A stretch of DNA of 64,000 nucleotides from Phycisphaerales bacterium (GCA_029260375.1 JAJDDI010000092.1:62001-126000), one strand, 5' to 3'. Positions 1 to 10,019 are shown, numbered from the stretch's first letter. Notes: generated by a model from the sequence alone, not told the origin. Translations and numbers: made by a program.

Positions 1-2515
1 AGGGTGGCGCGAGATCGGCTTCTGGGGCTGAGGCGGCGAACGCGGTGAGAAACGCCGCGACGTCGGAGAAGTCGAGCTGGCCTAGCGGCTCGGCCAGGTC
101 TGCGGGGCAGTCGGGCGCCGCAGGGTCCATCCGGAAGACGGAGTAGTCGCGGCGGTTGAGGATCTGTGTCTGGACCTGGCTGAGCAGGTAGATGTCGGAA
201 CCGGGACCGGCGGCGACAGCGCGGGCAAAGTCCGAGCCGGAGCCGGAGTCCACGCGGGTGGAGCTGACGAACTCGCCCTGGGCGTTATGGACAACGAGGG
301 CGATGTCGGTGCCGAGCTGGTCGATGGTGGCGATCGCGCCGCCGGGGAGCAGAGCGACGTGCCCGGCGGCGTTGCTAGATGAGAAGGCAGCGTCAGCGGG
401 AGAGGACCAGAGAACCGCACCAGACGGAGAGATCGCTACGAGCTGGACTGTTGTGAGGCCGGCGCTGACACTGGCGATGAGAGTGCCGTCGGTGCGTTCG
501 AGGATTTCGACGTGGCTGCCAGCGGGGGCGATGGGGATATCCCAGAGCATGGCGCCATCCGCGGCGTACTTGATGACTCTGGCGTCGCCTCCGGGGGCCC
601 CCACCCCTTTGTAGCCGACATAAACCGCGCCGAGGGCGTCGGAAAGGACCGAGTAACCGATGGTCTGGTTGAAGAACATGTCGTCGGAGGCGTCGTGGCG
701 AACAGACCAGAGCACGGTTCCGTCGGGCGATATCTTGGAGGTGAGCATCTCGTCGCCGAACTCGTCGTTGTCGACGACCTGGCCCGTGGAGATGACATTT
801 CCGTCGGGGTCGAAGGCGACGTCCTCGGCCTGCCCGTTTACGCCGGACACGCCCGGGAGCTGGACGGCGAAGAGTTGGGTCCCAGCGCTGTCGTAGAGCA
901 CGACGCTGTGGTGGACAGTTTCGAAGGTGATGTCTCGGGCCCAGCCGCCGACCGCGACAGCGCCGGTGCTGGAGACCGACATGCCTCGTGGATACTGCGA
1001 GGCCTGGGGGTTGCCGCCGTCGTATCGCTGGACCCAGAGCTCGTTGCCGCTGGGGTCGAGCTTGATGGTGGCCCACTGGGTGCTGAAACTCGGACCCGAG
1101 GACTGGCCGGTGATGATGATGTTGTCGCTGGGGTCGATCTTGAGTTCGTAGACGACGTCGTAGTGGTCGCCGTCTCCGTTGTAGACATACTCCCACAGCA
1201 GGGTCCCCGCAGCGTCGAGTTTAATGATCTGGATGTCGTTCTCGTTGGCGGTGAAGTAGGTGGAGCCCGCGACGACGACGCTTCCGGTGGAGTCGATGGC
1301 GATGTGGGTCGGGATGTCCTCGTTGAAGAGGTTGTCGTACTGGGCGTACCAGGCGATCTCGTAGGGGAGCGGCTCGATCGGTGTACCGGAAATGTTGCGT
1401 GCGACGACAAGCTGATTCCCGCCCGCGGATGCGATCTCGGGCTTGCCGTCCGCATCGAGGTCAGCAAGAGCGATGCTCCCGGGGCTCACGGTGGCGGGGA
1501 AGGCGACGAAGGCGTCGAACGTGCCATCGCCGTGCCCGCGGAGGACGGCGAAGCTGGAGTCGGCCTCGCAGCTGACGACGATGTCACTGAACCCGTCGAC
1601 GTCGATGTCGGCGATGGCGACGCTTCCCGGGCGCCCCTGGACGAGCTGGGTGAAGGCGGGCTCGAAGCCGCCGTCGCCATCGGCGAGGACGATGGAGATG
1701 GTGTTGCTGATCGGGCTGAGGGGGCCCCAGTTTGTTGCGACGATATCGACGGCTCCGTCGGCGTTGAGATCGCTCAGAGCGATGCCGGTCGGGCGTTGGC
1801 CGACGGGGACTGTCTGGGTCGTGGTGAACGCGCCGGTGCCGTCGTTGTAGACGATTGTGACGGTCGAGCTGTCCTCGTTGCCGACGACGATATCCTGGTC
1901 GCCGTCGCTGTCCATGTCGGCGGCCTCGATGGTGTAGGGATCGGCGCCACAGCTGAAGAGCCCGACGGAGGTGAAGCCGAGGCCGTTGATGTTGCGGTAG
2001 GGACGGATCTGCCCGCCGAACTTGTTCAGGGTGACGAAGTCGGGGTCCTTGTCACCGTCGATGTCGGTAAAGAGCACGCCGATGCAGCCGCCCCCACCCG
2101 AGTAGAAGATGCCGGGCTCAAAGGTGGAATCGCCGTTGTTGCGGAAGAAGTAGACGCCGTTGCTGAAGTAGCTGGCGCGGATGACGTCGAGGTCGCCGTC
2201 GGCGTCGATGTCGGCCAAGTCTACTTCGCCGAAACCCCAGCCGGCGAGGAGCTGCGGACCCATCGAGAAGCCGCCTTCTCCGTCGTTCCAGAAGACGGTC
2301 GTCGGGTCGCTGCCCGCGCCGTTGGAGTCGGTAATCAGGTCGATGTCGCCGTCCGCGTCGATGTCACCCGAGGCAACATACTTCGGAGAGGCGCCCGAGC
2401 CACCGTCGGGGACGAAGTACCGCGAGGGGGACTCGAAGTTCACCTGCGCGGCTGCGGGTGTGGCGAGCAGAGCCGCGGCTGTGAGGAGGCCTAAGTGTCT
2501 GGTGGAGCGGTTCAT
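1..2515 (-). CDS. Secreted FG-GAP/SBBP beta-propeller protein with dockerin-like tail (partial)
   Basis: The reading frame starts at ATG 2515-2513 and stays open to the left edge (about 838 codons), so the C-terminus is missing. It begins with a signal peptide (MNRSTRHLG, hydrophobic stretch, TPAAAQ). The N-terminal third has about seven calcium-binding FG-GAP/VCBS motifs of the type DIDADGDIDLI and DMDSDGDQDIV, which suggests a seven-bladed propeller. The middle and C-terminal part carries SBBP-like repeats (for example AIDSTGSVVVAGST and KLDAAGTLLWEY), probably a second propeller. Near the edge it enters the dockerin-like tail: CPADLAEPLGQLDF, then a second unit beginning ADLAPP. Such proteins are exported and likely surface-associated or extracellular; no enzymatic residue is recognised. 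It is the most downstream visible member of a row of six similarly tailed genes. Structure class is secure; function is unknown. Confidence 0.85.
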   Translation of the reverse strand, partial: MNRSTRHLGLLTAAALLATPAAAQVNFESPSRYFVPDGGSGASPKYVASGDIDADGDIDLITDSNGAGSDPTTVFWNDGEGGFSMGPQLLAGWGFGEVDLADIDADGDLDVIRASYFSNGVYFFRNNGDSTFEPGIFYSGGGGCIGVLFTDIDGDKDPDFVTLNKFGGQIRPYRNINGLGFTSVGLFSCGADPYTIEAADMDSDGDQDIVVGNEDSSTVTIVYNDGTGAFTTTQTVPVGQRPTGIALSDLNADGAVDIVATNWGPLSPISNTISIVLADGDGGFEPAFTQLVQGRPGSVAIADIDVDGFSDIVVSCEADSSFAVLRGHGDGTFDAFVAFPATVSPGSIALADLDADGKPEIASAGGNQLVVARNISGTPIEPLPYEIAWYAQYDNLFNEDIPTHIAIDSTGSVVVAGSTYFTANENDIQIIKLDAAGTLLWEYVYNGDGDHYDVVYELKIDPSDNIIITGQSSGPSFSTQWATIKLDPSGNELWVQRYDGGNPQASQYPRGMSVSSTGAVAVGGWARDITFETVHHSVVLYDSAGTQLFAVQLPGVSGVNGQAEDVAFDPDGNVISTGQVVDNDEFGDEMLTSKISPDGTVLWSVRHDASDDMFFNQTIGYSVLSDALGAVYVGYKGVGAPGGDARVIKYAADGAMLWDIPIAPAGSHVEILERTDGTLIASVSAGLTTVQLVAISPSGAVLWSSPADAAFSSSNAAGHVALLPGGAIATIDQLGTDIALVVHNAQGEFVSSTRVDSGSGSDFARAVAAGPGSDIYLLSQVQTQILNRRDYSVFRMDPAAPDCPADLAEPLGQLDFSDVAAFLTAFAASAPEADLAPP

Positions 2516-2570
2516 GTTCTGTCCTCTGTCAGTCATGCCTGGGCGGGATTCGATACGGCGCGGGGCAGCG

Positions 2571-4436
2571 TTATGGGCAGCCGGCGGCGAAGGCGGTCAG
2601 GAAGGCGGCGATATCGGAGAAGTCGAACTGTCCGATGGGCTCGGCGAGGTCGGCGGCCGGGTCCATGCTCGAAAACGCGCTGAGGAATGCGACGACGTCG
2701 GAGAAGTCGAGCTGGCCCTCGGGCTCGGCCATGTCGGCGGGGCAGCCGGCGTTTGAGATCTCGACGCAGGCGGAGAACTCGCTGGTGGTGTCTGCGAGCA
2801 GGTCGGTCGCGGTGGTCGTGATCACCTGACCGAGAGAGACGGCGGCGGTCAGGGCGGCGTCGAATGTGGCGAGCCCGGTGGCGTCGGTCGCGACATCGAC
2901 AAAGCCGAGGAAGTCACGCCCCTGCCCGTAGCCGGAGGGATCGCAATCGGTGTTTGCGAAGAACTCGATGCGGTAGATCATGGAGGGGTGCGAGTCGAGT
3001 GTGCCAGAAACGAGAACCTGCCCGCTGGCGGCGGTGGCGGAGCTGAGGACGGGGAAGTTCTGCAGGGCGTTGCCGCCTTGCGTGTCGGAGTCGCCCGGGT
3101 CGTTGGGGGTCACGCCGTCGTAGCCTGCCCAGGTGGAGAGGTCGATGCCGAGGCTGGCGTTGGAATGGATGGAGTTGGCGGAGATGATCGCGTCTTCGGT
3201 GAGGGGGCCGACCGCGACGCCGACTCGGTCGCAGAAGGCGACGAGGTTGCCCTGGCCGGGCTCGACACCGCCGATGATCGTGCCGTGGGCGGTGTAGAGG
3301 CCGGTGAACTGGGAGACGATGATGCCGTTGAGTGTCTGGATGCGGCTCTGTCCGGTGTGATCGGCGCCGATGGTGTTGCCCTGGATGAGGACACCCTCGT
3401 TGTCGCGATTGATCGCGCCGACTCGGATCCCGACGCCGAAGGTCTGCCCGGCGGAGTGGTTGCTGCCCTCGACCCAGATGCCGGCGATGAGATTGTTGAG
3501 GATGGTGGTGTCGATCGAGTCACGGACTTCGATCCCGGAAGGGCCGATCTGGACGACGCGCTGCGAGCCGGTCTCGTCCACGCCGATGTAGTTGTTCTGG
3601 ATGAGCGTGTCCTGGGCGAAGTTGACGAGGACGCCCTGGCCCGTCGGGAAGCCCTCGCCAGAGCGGGAGCCGAAGCCGTTGATGACATTGCGCTCGGCGT
3701 CTGACGCGCCTCCGATGCGGTTGCGCTTCGGGAAGGTGGAGTAAGGGCTGCCCGAGACGAGGACGGTCTTGATCCGGTTGCCGATGACGACGTTGTCGTC
3801 GGCCCAGGAGAGGATGTCCACGAACCCGAGGTCGTTGGAGTCGCCCGGCTCGGTCCCGCCGACAACGTTGAAGGTCGCGGGCGGGCCCTGCCATCCCTGG
3901 TCGATCTCGACGCCGAGGGTCTTGCAGCCAACAACCTTGTTGTGGCTGCCGATGATCTGGATCGAGGTGGCGCGGGAGTAGACCTTGCCCAGGCCCTTGA
4001 CGGTGCAGTTGTCGCCGTAGATGTAGATCGCGGGGGCGCCCCAGCCGTTGACCTGCCAGCCGTAGATCCCGACCTCTGGTCCGTCGGGGTTCGTGTCCCC
4101 GATGTTCTGGGCCTGGGAGGCGAAGTCGATGGTGACGTCGTCGGCAGTGAAGACCCAGGGGCCGTCCTCGAGTCGGAGCAGCGCAATCGTGTTGTCGAGG
4201 TAGAACTCGGCGGTGGGGATGGCGAACTCGATGGTGTGCGGCCCGGGCGTGTTGTTGGCGGCGTAGGTCGCCTCGCGCATCGAGATCACGCCGTCGGGCC
4301 CGGGCAGGTCGGCGACGGTCACGGACATGCCCGTGTCGTAGACGTCCTCGAGCGTGTCAACGACGATCGGCTGGGCATTGGCGGCACCCGCGATCAAGGC
4401 GAGGGCGAGCAGGGTGGGGTTCGCGTTGCGGGTCAT
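2571..4436 (-). CDS. Secreted right-handed beta-helix protein with dockerin-like tail
   Basis: 621 residues starting at MTRNANPT with a signal peptide ending in GAANAQP. Residues about 24-75 contain a CSLREA-like element (DGVISMREATYAANN) of the type that opens many bacterial parallel beta-helix proteins. Residues about 80-470 are regularly spaced helix rungs such as NNYIGVDETG, ILNNLIAGIWVEGSN and IQGNTIGADHTG. After a short beta-rich linker the last roughly 57 residues form the duplicated dockerin-like module (CPADMAEPEGQLDFSD, then ADLAEPIGQFDFSD, ending AAGCP). Beta-helix proteins of this type are often polysaccharide-binding or lyase-like, but no catalytic set is visible. A gap of 55 bases separates it from the downstream gene and 47 from the upstream one. 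Substrate unknown. Confidence 0.88.
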   Translation of the reverse strand: MTRNANPTLLALALIAGAANAQPIVVDTLEDVYDTGMSVTVADLPGPDGVISMREATYAANNTPGPHTIEFAIPTAEFYLDNTIALLRLEDGPWVFTADDVTIDFASQAQNIGDTNPDGPEVGIYGWQVNGWGAPAIYIYGDNCTVKGLGKVYSRATSIQIIGSHNKVVGCKTLGVEIDQGWQGPPATFNVVGGTEPGDSNDLGFVDILSWADDNVVIGNRIKTVLVSGSPYSTFPKRNRIGGASDAERNVINGFGSRSGEGFPTGQGVLVNFAQDTLIQNNYIGVDETGSQRVVQIGPSGIEVRDSIDTTILNNLIAGIWVEGSNHSAGQTFGVGIRVGAINRDNEGVLIQGNTIGADHTGQSRIQTLNGIIVSQFTGLYTAHGTIIGGVEPGQGNLVAFCDRVGVAVGPLTEDAIISANSIHSNASLGIDLSTWAGYDGVTPNDPGDSDTQGGNALQNFPVLSSATAASGQVLVSGTLDSHPSMIYRIEFFANTDCDPSGYGQGRDFLGFVDVATDATGLATFDAALTAAVSLGQVITTTATDLLADTTSEFSACVEISNAGCPADMAEPEGQLDFSDVVAFLSAFSSMDPAADLAEPIGQFDFSDIAAFLTAFAAGCP

Positions 4437-4483
4437 CGGAGGTTCCTGTGCGTTGCGTGGGTCTGGACAGGGTGCGGTGCGGA

Positions 4484-7400
4484 TTACGGGCAGCCGGCGC
4501 CGAATGCTGAGAGGAAGGCGACGACGTCGGAGAAGTCGAACTGGGCGAAGGGCTCGGCGAGGTCGGCGGCCGGGTCCATGTTTGAGAAAGCTGTGAGGAA
4601 GGCGACGACATCGGAGAAGTCGAGCTGGCCGAACGGCTCGGCGAGGTCGGCGGGGCAGTCGGGCGAATCGCCCGCGAGGATCTCGAACGACTGTGTAGTC
4701 GACGATGATTCCTGGAACCGGCTATCGAACGTTACAACACGGACGCGGACGTCTTCGATGCCGGTGCTGGCCGGCAGACGCCAGTCGAACGCGCGAGTCT
4801 CGGAGGGAAGATCACGCGCGACGCTGTGCCAGCCCCGCCCGCCGTCGTAGCTCGCTTGGATCGTGAAACTGCGGAGGGCCTCATCATCAGCCGCCGTCCA
4901 GCGGACCGGGATGACGCCGCCTCCGGCGTACTGCTCGCCCGCTCCGGGCGAGGACACCTCGACCGTCGGCGCTGCGTCGCCGTAGCGCTCGTCGGGGCGG
5001 ATCGAGAAGTAATCGGAGAACGAGTAGTTGATCCGACCGCCGGCGCCGAAGGTCGTGATGACGACAATACGTGCTGTGTCGGTGCTGGAGTAAGGGATGC
5101 TCGCGCCGATGGGGAGGCAGCCGGTGTTCGACCCGCCCGCGGATTTGGTCATGCGGATGCCGTCCATGAGCACGTAGACGCTCGTGGCGCCGCCCGGTGA
5201 CCAGCACACGTCGATGTTGTCCCGGGGGTGAACATCGCCCGGGATCGAGACTGTTTCGGGGACGACGGTCCAGTCGTCCTGATACGGGATCCGAACGGTC
5301 GACTTGTCCCAAGTCTCCTGGCCCGCGGAATCGACCGCGACGATCCGGATGGCGGAGGGAGAGGTGTAGAGGTTGGTCGGCAAGATCGTGGGCGCGGTGA
5401 ACTCGTACGTGGTGGCGTCGCCGGGGAGGACGGCGAGGGTCGTGAACTCGGAGGGGAAGTCGTGGTCGGCGAACTCCACGCGGTGGGCGACGACCTGGTC
5501 GTCGTCGGAGCTGGACCAGCGGAGGATGATCTTGCCGCCGGTGTTGGCGAGCCAGTAGGTGGGCTCCATGTCCACGATGGGGAACTCGTCGTCCTGGGCG
5601 GGCGGAGCGGCGAGGAACGGCGTGAACGCCGCGGGGTGTACGTCCTGCACGAGGTCGCCCATGCCGGCCGGGTGGAGTGAGGAGGTCGGCCCAGTGGGGT
5701 CGCCCCACCAGTTGTAGCGGAGGTAGGGCGTGCTGTTGGTGTTGTTGTAATCGATGCCGACGGTGTTGCCCTCGAAGATCGAGGGGCTGATCTCGCCGTC
5801 GGCGAGGATACGACCGCTGGTGGTGGTCACCATGCCGACTTCATTGTCGATGATCTTGGTGTTGAGCAGGTTGACGAGGCCGCCGGTTACGGAGGCGGTT
5901 CCCTCGAGCGAGCCGCTGACGGTGCAGTTGATGAGGTCGATGACGCCGCCGTCGGACTGGACGGTGATCTCGCCGCCGTCGAAGACGGTGTGGCGGGCCT
6001 TGGCGTCGAAGTTGTCAACCCACTTGAGCCCGAACCAGCGTGCGGCGCCTGGGAAGAGTGACTCGATAACAATGGGCTCCTCTGCGGTGCCTTGGAGCAC
6101 GACGTTGGCGGAGCCGATGAGGAAAGCGCCCGCGCCGGGGCCGAACTTGATGTTGGTTCCGGGCTCGACGATGAGCGAACCGCCGTAGTTCTGGGGGAAC
6201 TCGCCCTGGACGATGTAGGGAATGCCGGTGTTGGCCCACTGGCGCTGGGGGCCGGGGGTAAAGCGATCGACCGAGATTTCGTTGTTGGTGTTGCCCGTGG
6301 TCGGGAGGGTTGAGCCCCAGAGCAGGCCGGCGCCGGCGCCTTCGAGGGCGAGGGGGTAGAGGTTCCCTTGGAGCGTGACGTTGTCGCCAAGCAGGAAGTT
6401 TGGGCCGGTGAGGGCGAGTCCCGGATTGTTCTGATCGCCGATGACGGAGATGTTGTCGAGCAAGATCGGGTGGGCGATGGTCTCGCTGGTGAACGTCAGG
6501 CCGGATCCGTCTGAGACGACGTTGTCGATATAGAGCAGGCCGGTGGCGCGGACGCCGGCGCCGTCAGCGAAGGAAGAATCGACGATACGGAGGGTGCCGG
6601 CCAGGCCACCGAAGCTGCCCAGCTCGCTGGCGCCCGTGAAGTCGCAGCGCTCGAAGACACCGATATCGGGCAGTCCGGCGACGCTGGCGCCTGCGACAAA
6701 GTCGGTGTCTGTGAAGACGATCGCGGCGTTCTCGCCCCCCGCCTGGACGTGGACCGCGATCTCGCCGAAGCTGACGTCGAGCTGCCCGTCCGCGCCGACC
6801 TCGAGGCCGTCGCTGATGCTGGACGAGCCGGTGAAGCGAACGGGACTTGCGGCCGAGCCGATCGCGTTGAGCTCGCCCTCGATGCGGAGCGTCGTACCTG
6901 GGTCGATAGTGATCTCGGTTCCCGCTTCGACGAGCACCTCGCCCCCGGCGGGGATGAGAAGGTTCTGACAAACGGTGTACGGCCCGCCGCTGGCGGTCCA
7001 GATGACGGTTTCGCCCGCGTCGGGGATCTGGATGCCGCAGGGGTCGGCGGCGCTGGGGCCAACACTCAGGGAGTCGATGGAGAGGTATGCGCCCTCGCCT
7101 GCAAAGGTTCGCAGGTACGGGGCGTGGAAGCGGACGGCGAGCCGCCCGTTGCCGGGCACGGTCGTCGTGACGCGGTGGTAGCCGACCTGCGCGATGGGGA
7201 GTTCCGCGGTGTAGAGGACCTGAGTGAAGTCCCCCACTGCGTCGGGGCCGCTGCCGGTGTCATCGCTGCCGCTCGGCGCGTATCGGATATCGAAAAAGGT
7301 GTCAAAGGAGAAACCGCCGCCGCCAAAAATCCAGATTGTGACGGTATCACCCGAGGTGAGATCCTGGATGTCGGGCAGGACGGCCCAGGAGCTGACAGCG

Positions 7401-7672
7401 CCGCCGAAGAAGTCGGTTGCCAAGCCCGAGGCGGCGAGGTAGCCCGAACCGGAGAAGGGTTCCCCGCCGAAGCCGTCGCCGTCATACCAAGCAGAGTTGG
7501 CGACGGGATCGGCCTGGTTGCGGAAGACCCAGCCCTGCGAGACGAGGTTTGCTGGACCGCTCGCGGTGTTGGCGCCGTTGTTCTCGAACTCTTCGCTGAA
7601 GTTAGCCTGCGCGTACGCACATGAGGCGAAGGGGAGTCCGGCGATCAGTGGGAGAATCGTCTTGCGTGTCAT
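4484..7672 (-). CDS. Large secreted multidomain protein: choice-of-anchor-J-like, beta-helix, Ig-like, dockerin-like tail
   Basis: The start is placed at ATG 7672 (MTRKTILPLIAG), because the frame upstream of it is low-complexity and a clean signal peptide ending in CAYAQ follows; this gives 1062 residues. Domain order: about 22-235, a jelly-roll resembling choice-of-anchor-J domains (SEEFENNG near the start, GYHRVTTTVPG); about 240-690, a parallel beta-helix with rungs around VEAGTEITIDPGTTLRIEG; about 700-1000, Ig/FN3-like domains including GEQYAGGGVIPVRWTA; and the last 57 residues, the doubled dockerin-like module ending GAGCP. It is probably an extracellular binding or structural protein. 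No catalytic motif was found. Its first residues (MTRK) match those of the FG-GAP protein at 10063-11349. Confidence 0.86.
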   Translation of the reverse strand: MTRKTILPLIAGLPFASCAYAQANFSEEFENNGANTASGPANLVSQGWVFRNQADPVANSAWYDGDGFGGEPFSGSGYLAASGLATDFFGGAVSSWAVLPDIQDLTSGDTVTIWIFGGGGFSFDTFFDIRYAPSGSDDTGSGPDAVGDFTQVLYTAELPIAQVGYHRVTTTVPGNGRLAVRFHAPYLRTFAGEGAYLSIDSLSVGPSAADPCGIQIPDAGETVIWTASGGPYTVCQNLLIPAGGEVLVEAGTEITIDPGTTLRIEGELNAIGSAASPVRFTGSSSISDGLEVGADGQLDVSFGEIAVHVQAGGENAAIVFTDTDFVAGASVAGLPDIGVFERCDFTGASELGSFGGLAGTLRIVDSSFADGAGVRATGLLYIDNVVSDGSGLTFTSETIAHPILLDNISVIGDQNNPGLALTGPNFLLGDNVTLQGNLYPLALEGAGAGLLWGSTLPTTGNTNNEISVDRFTPGPQRQWANTGIPYIVQGEFPQNYGGSLIVEPGTNIKFGPGAGAFLIGSANVVLQGTAEEPIVIESLFPGAARWFGLKWVDNFDAKARHTVFDGGEITVQSDGGVIDLINCTVSGSLEGTASVTGGLVNLLNTKIIDNEVGMVTTTSGRILADGEISPSIFEGNTVGIDYNNTNSTPYLRYNWWGDPTGPTSSLHPAGMGDLVQDVHPAAFTPFLAAPPAQDDEFPIVDMEPTYWLANTGGKIILRWSSSDDDQVVAHRVEFADHDFPSEFTTLAVLPGDATTYEFTAPTILPTNLYTSPSAIRIVAVDSAGQETWDKSTVRIPYQDDWTVVPETVSIPGDVHPRDNIDVCWSPGGATSVYVLMDGIRMTKSAGGSNTGCLPIGASIPYSSTDTARIVVITTFGAGGRINYSFSDYFSIRPDERYGDAAPTVEVSSPGAGEQYAGGGVIPVRWTAADDEALRSFTIQASYDGGRGWHSVARDLPSETRAFDWRLPASTGIEDVRVRVVTFDSRFQESSSTTQSFEILAGDSPDCPADLAEPFGQLDFSDVVAFLTAFSNMDPAADLAEPFAQFDFSDVVAFLSAFGAGCP

Positions 7673-7724
7673 CGTGGGCCTCGTGTCTGTGGGGATCGAG
7701 GGGGTAGTGAGTCGTGAACTACAG

Positions 7725-9932
7725 TTACGGGCAGCCGGCGCCAAAGGCGTTGAGGAAGGCGGACACGTCGGAGAAGTCGAACTGACCGAACGGCTCGGCA
7801 AGGTCCGCGCCCGGGTCACTTGCGCCGAAGGCGCTCAGGAACGCGGCGACGTCGGAGAAGTCGAGCTGGCCGAAGGGCTCGGCAAGATCCGCCGGGCAAG
7901 CGTTCGAAGTTTCGACCGTGATGACCGCGATCGCCTCGCTGGCGCAGGCGATCCACATCGCGTACCCGCCCGGGACCGGTCGGCTCTCCATGTCCCAGAT
8001 CTGGTTGTGCGGCAGGGGGCTCGAGCCCTGGCTCCAGACGGTCCACTCGCCGTCGAGCAGACGCGCGACGCCGCCGGGATAGGGGAAGGTCGCGTCGAAC
8101 ATCGAGATCCAGACCGATCCGTCGGGCGCGACCTCGACGTCGTGGATGTCGTCGGAGGGCAGGGGCGAGTTGGTCAGGTCGTAGGTGTCGTACAGCCCGG
8201 TCGCGGGGTCGTAGTGGAAGAGGCCGATGCCCGAGGCGATCCAGAGCGTGCCGTCGGCCGCGACGTCGAAGGCCCAGATGTGGTAGCCGATCGAGTTGAG
8301 CGAGAGCCCGACGGCCTCGCGCGGCGTCAGCTCCCAGGTGACGCCGTCGGTGCGGACGATGCCGAACTGGGCGCCGATGAAGACGGCATTGGGGTCGTTG
8401 GGGTCGGCGATGATGTCGGTGATGCCGCCCTCAGGAACGCCGTCGTCGCTGGTGAAGAGCTGCCAGGACCCGTCGGGTTGCTCTTGGAAGGCGACGAAGT
8501 TACCGGTGGAGACCCAGCCGCGTCCGTTGCCGGCGACGCCGATGTGCTCGAAGCTGTAGGGATCGGCGATATGGGTGATAAAGTCTTTGCCGGTGTATTC
8601 GTGGAGGCCGTTGTTCCGCGGTGTGAAGAGCATGCTTCCGTTCTCGCGATAGGCCATGTTCGTGGTGCTGTCGGTCGGGTAGGACCAGGGGAGCCCGAGG
8701 CCGTAGGTCGCGACGTTGGCGTTGGTCCAGGTTCGGTCAGGGTGCATGATGTCGAAGCCACCGACGCCCGCGCCGGCGTTGGTCGCGAAGGCGACGTCAC
8801 CGGTGAGCGGGTCGTGGGCGATGGCCTCGGGGAAGAACGAGGTGAAGCCGGTATTGGTGAGGCGGTAGCGTTGCCACGCGCCGTTCTCGTACTTGGACGC
8901 GCCGCCGATGCCGCCGGCCCAGAAGGCGCCGGTGGAGTCCTCGGTGAGGATGTACGTGTGGTTGCCCGAGCCCCAGTCGCCCAGGTACGTCCAGGAGCCC
9001 TCGTCCCAGAGGAAGACGTCGGCGTAGTACGTGCCCAGGAGGACGCGCCCACCCGAGACCTGCTGGACGATGGAGATTTCGCTCGTGAGGCCCGCCGGAG
9101 CGGCGCCGATGACGGTGTACGTGCCGTCGGGGTGGCGGAAGGCGATGCCGTCCTCGGTGGACACGAGCATGTCGCCGTTGTCGGCGACGGGGTCCTTGCC
9201 GAGCGTGCTGTACGGGAGCGGATCGACGTTGGGCGGCGTGGGGCTGCCGTACCAGATGAACAGCCCGTCCTTGTAGGTGGTCAAGCCCATCTCGCCCGAG
9301 CCGAACCAGACGGTGTACCCACCCGTGGCGTCGGGCTGCGTCGCGACATAGTCCACCCAGTCCCAGCCGGCCCACCAGGGTAGGCCGTTGGAAGTGTCCC
9401 AGCTCTCCCACGTGTCGGTCGCGGGGTCGTAGTGCGAGAGGCCGCCCTGCGTGCCCCCGCCCCAGGTCGAGCAGGCCATCCAGAGGGTGCCGTCGGGCGC
9501 GATGTCGATGTTGCTCACGTCGGCGCCCGCGATGCCGGAGTTGGAGGGCGTGTACCGCGTGACGCACCAGGGCTCCTCGCTGGGGTCGAAGCGGAGCAGG
9601 CCGCGCCCCGAGCCGATCCACATGATCCCGTCGTCGGTCTTGACGATGTCGTTGAAGCGTGGGGCGCCGATCTGCTGGCCGATCTGCGGACAGTCGACAT
9701 TGCCCAGCACCCGCCAGTTGGTCCCGTCGAAGTGCCCGACACCTCCCTCCTCCCAGAAGGGGATGTAGCCGCCGATCCAGGGCGAGTCGTCGTCGTCGAT
9801 GAAGATGGTCTGTGTGTAGTCGCCAGGCACGCCCGTGTTGGAGGGGCGGATGAGCTCCCAGGACACGTCCTGCGCGCATGCCGCGGAGGCGACGATCAGG
9901 GCGGGGATCGAGACGGCGTGCTGGACTCGCAT
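7725..9932 (-). CDS. Secreted two-component-regulator-propeller-like protein with dockerin-like tail
   Basis: 735 residues from ATG 9932, preceded by GGGAGGA, a good ribosome binding site. Signal peptide MRVQHAVSIPAL...ACAQ. The body is a repeated propeller of the reg_prop type: DGIMWIGSGRGLLRFDP, APDGTLWMACST, ADGTLWIASGIGLFHYDP and APDGSVWISMFD are recurring blades. In hybrid sensor kinases such propellers form the periplasmic ligand-sensing part; here there is no membrane segment or kinase, and the protein ends with the doubled dockerin-like module (CPADLAEPFGQLDFSD, ADLAEPFGQFDFSD, GAGCP). It is therefore a free secreted propeller. The two tail repeats are almost identical to each other. 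The ligand is unknown. Confidence 0.86.
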   Translation of the reverse strand: MRVQHAVSIPALIVASAACAQDVSWELIRPSNTGVPGDYTQTIFIDDDDSPWIGGYIPFWEEGGVGHFDGTNWRVLGNVDCPQIGQQIGAPRFNDIVKTDDGIMWIGSGRGLLRFDPSEEPWCVTRYTPSNSGIAGADVSNIDIAPDGTLWMACSTWGGGTQGGLSHYDPATDTWESWDTSNGLPWWAGWDWVDYVATQPDATGGYTVWFGSGEMGLTTYKDGLFIWYGSPTPPNVDPLPYSTLGKDPVADNGDMLVSTEDGIAFRHPDGTYTVIGAAPAGLTSEISIVQQVSGGRVLLGTYYADVFLWDEGSWTYLGDWGSGNHTYILTEDSTGAFWAGGIGGASKYENGAWQRYRLTNTGFTSFFPEAIAHDPLTGDVAFATNAGAGVGGFDIMHPDRTWTNANVATYGLGLPWSYPTDSTTNMAYRENGSMLFTPRNNGLHEYTGKDFITHIADPYSFEHIGVAGNGRGWVSTGNFVAFQEQPDGSWQLFTSDDGVPEGGITDIIADPNDPNAVFIGAQFGIVRTDGVTWELTPREAVGLSLNSIGYHIWAFDVAADGTLWIASGIGLFHYDPATGLYDTYDLTNSPLPSDDIHDVEVAPDGSVWISMFDATFPYPGGVARLLDGEWTVWSQGSSPLPHNQIWDMESRPVPGGYAMWIACASEAIAVITVETSNACPADLAEPFGQLDFSDVAAFLSAFGASDPGADLAEPFGQFDFSDVSAFLNAFGAGCP

Positions 9933-9997
9933 GGGGATCCTCCCGTTGGGGTCGGGGCGTGTGAGCGGAATGGATCGGGGACGGCCCCGGAATGCGT

Positions 9998-10019
9998 GAC
10001 GCGCCCGATGGGGCGCGTC
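9998..10019 (-). terminator. Perfect 9-bp hairpin, candidate terminator
   Basis: The sequence GACGCGCCC, a four-base loop, then GGGCGCGTC forms a perfect stem of nine G/C-rich pairs. It lies between the end of the FG-GAP gene at 10063 and the start of the propeller gene at 9932, where a terminator for the former would sit. There is no clear T-run after it on the minus strand, so an intrinsic terminator is likely but not proved. Confidence 0.5.

Noticed and set aside
512-2494. 660-codon open frame on the plus strand.
   Set aside because: Antisense shadow of the FG-GAP/SBBP gene at 1-2515, caused by high GC at third positions; Val/Asp/Gly-rich without any family resemblance.
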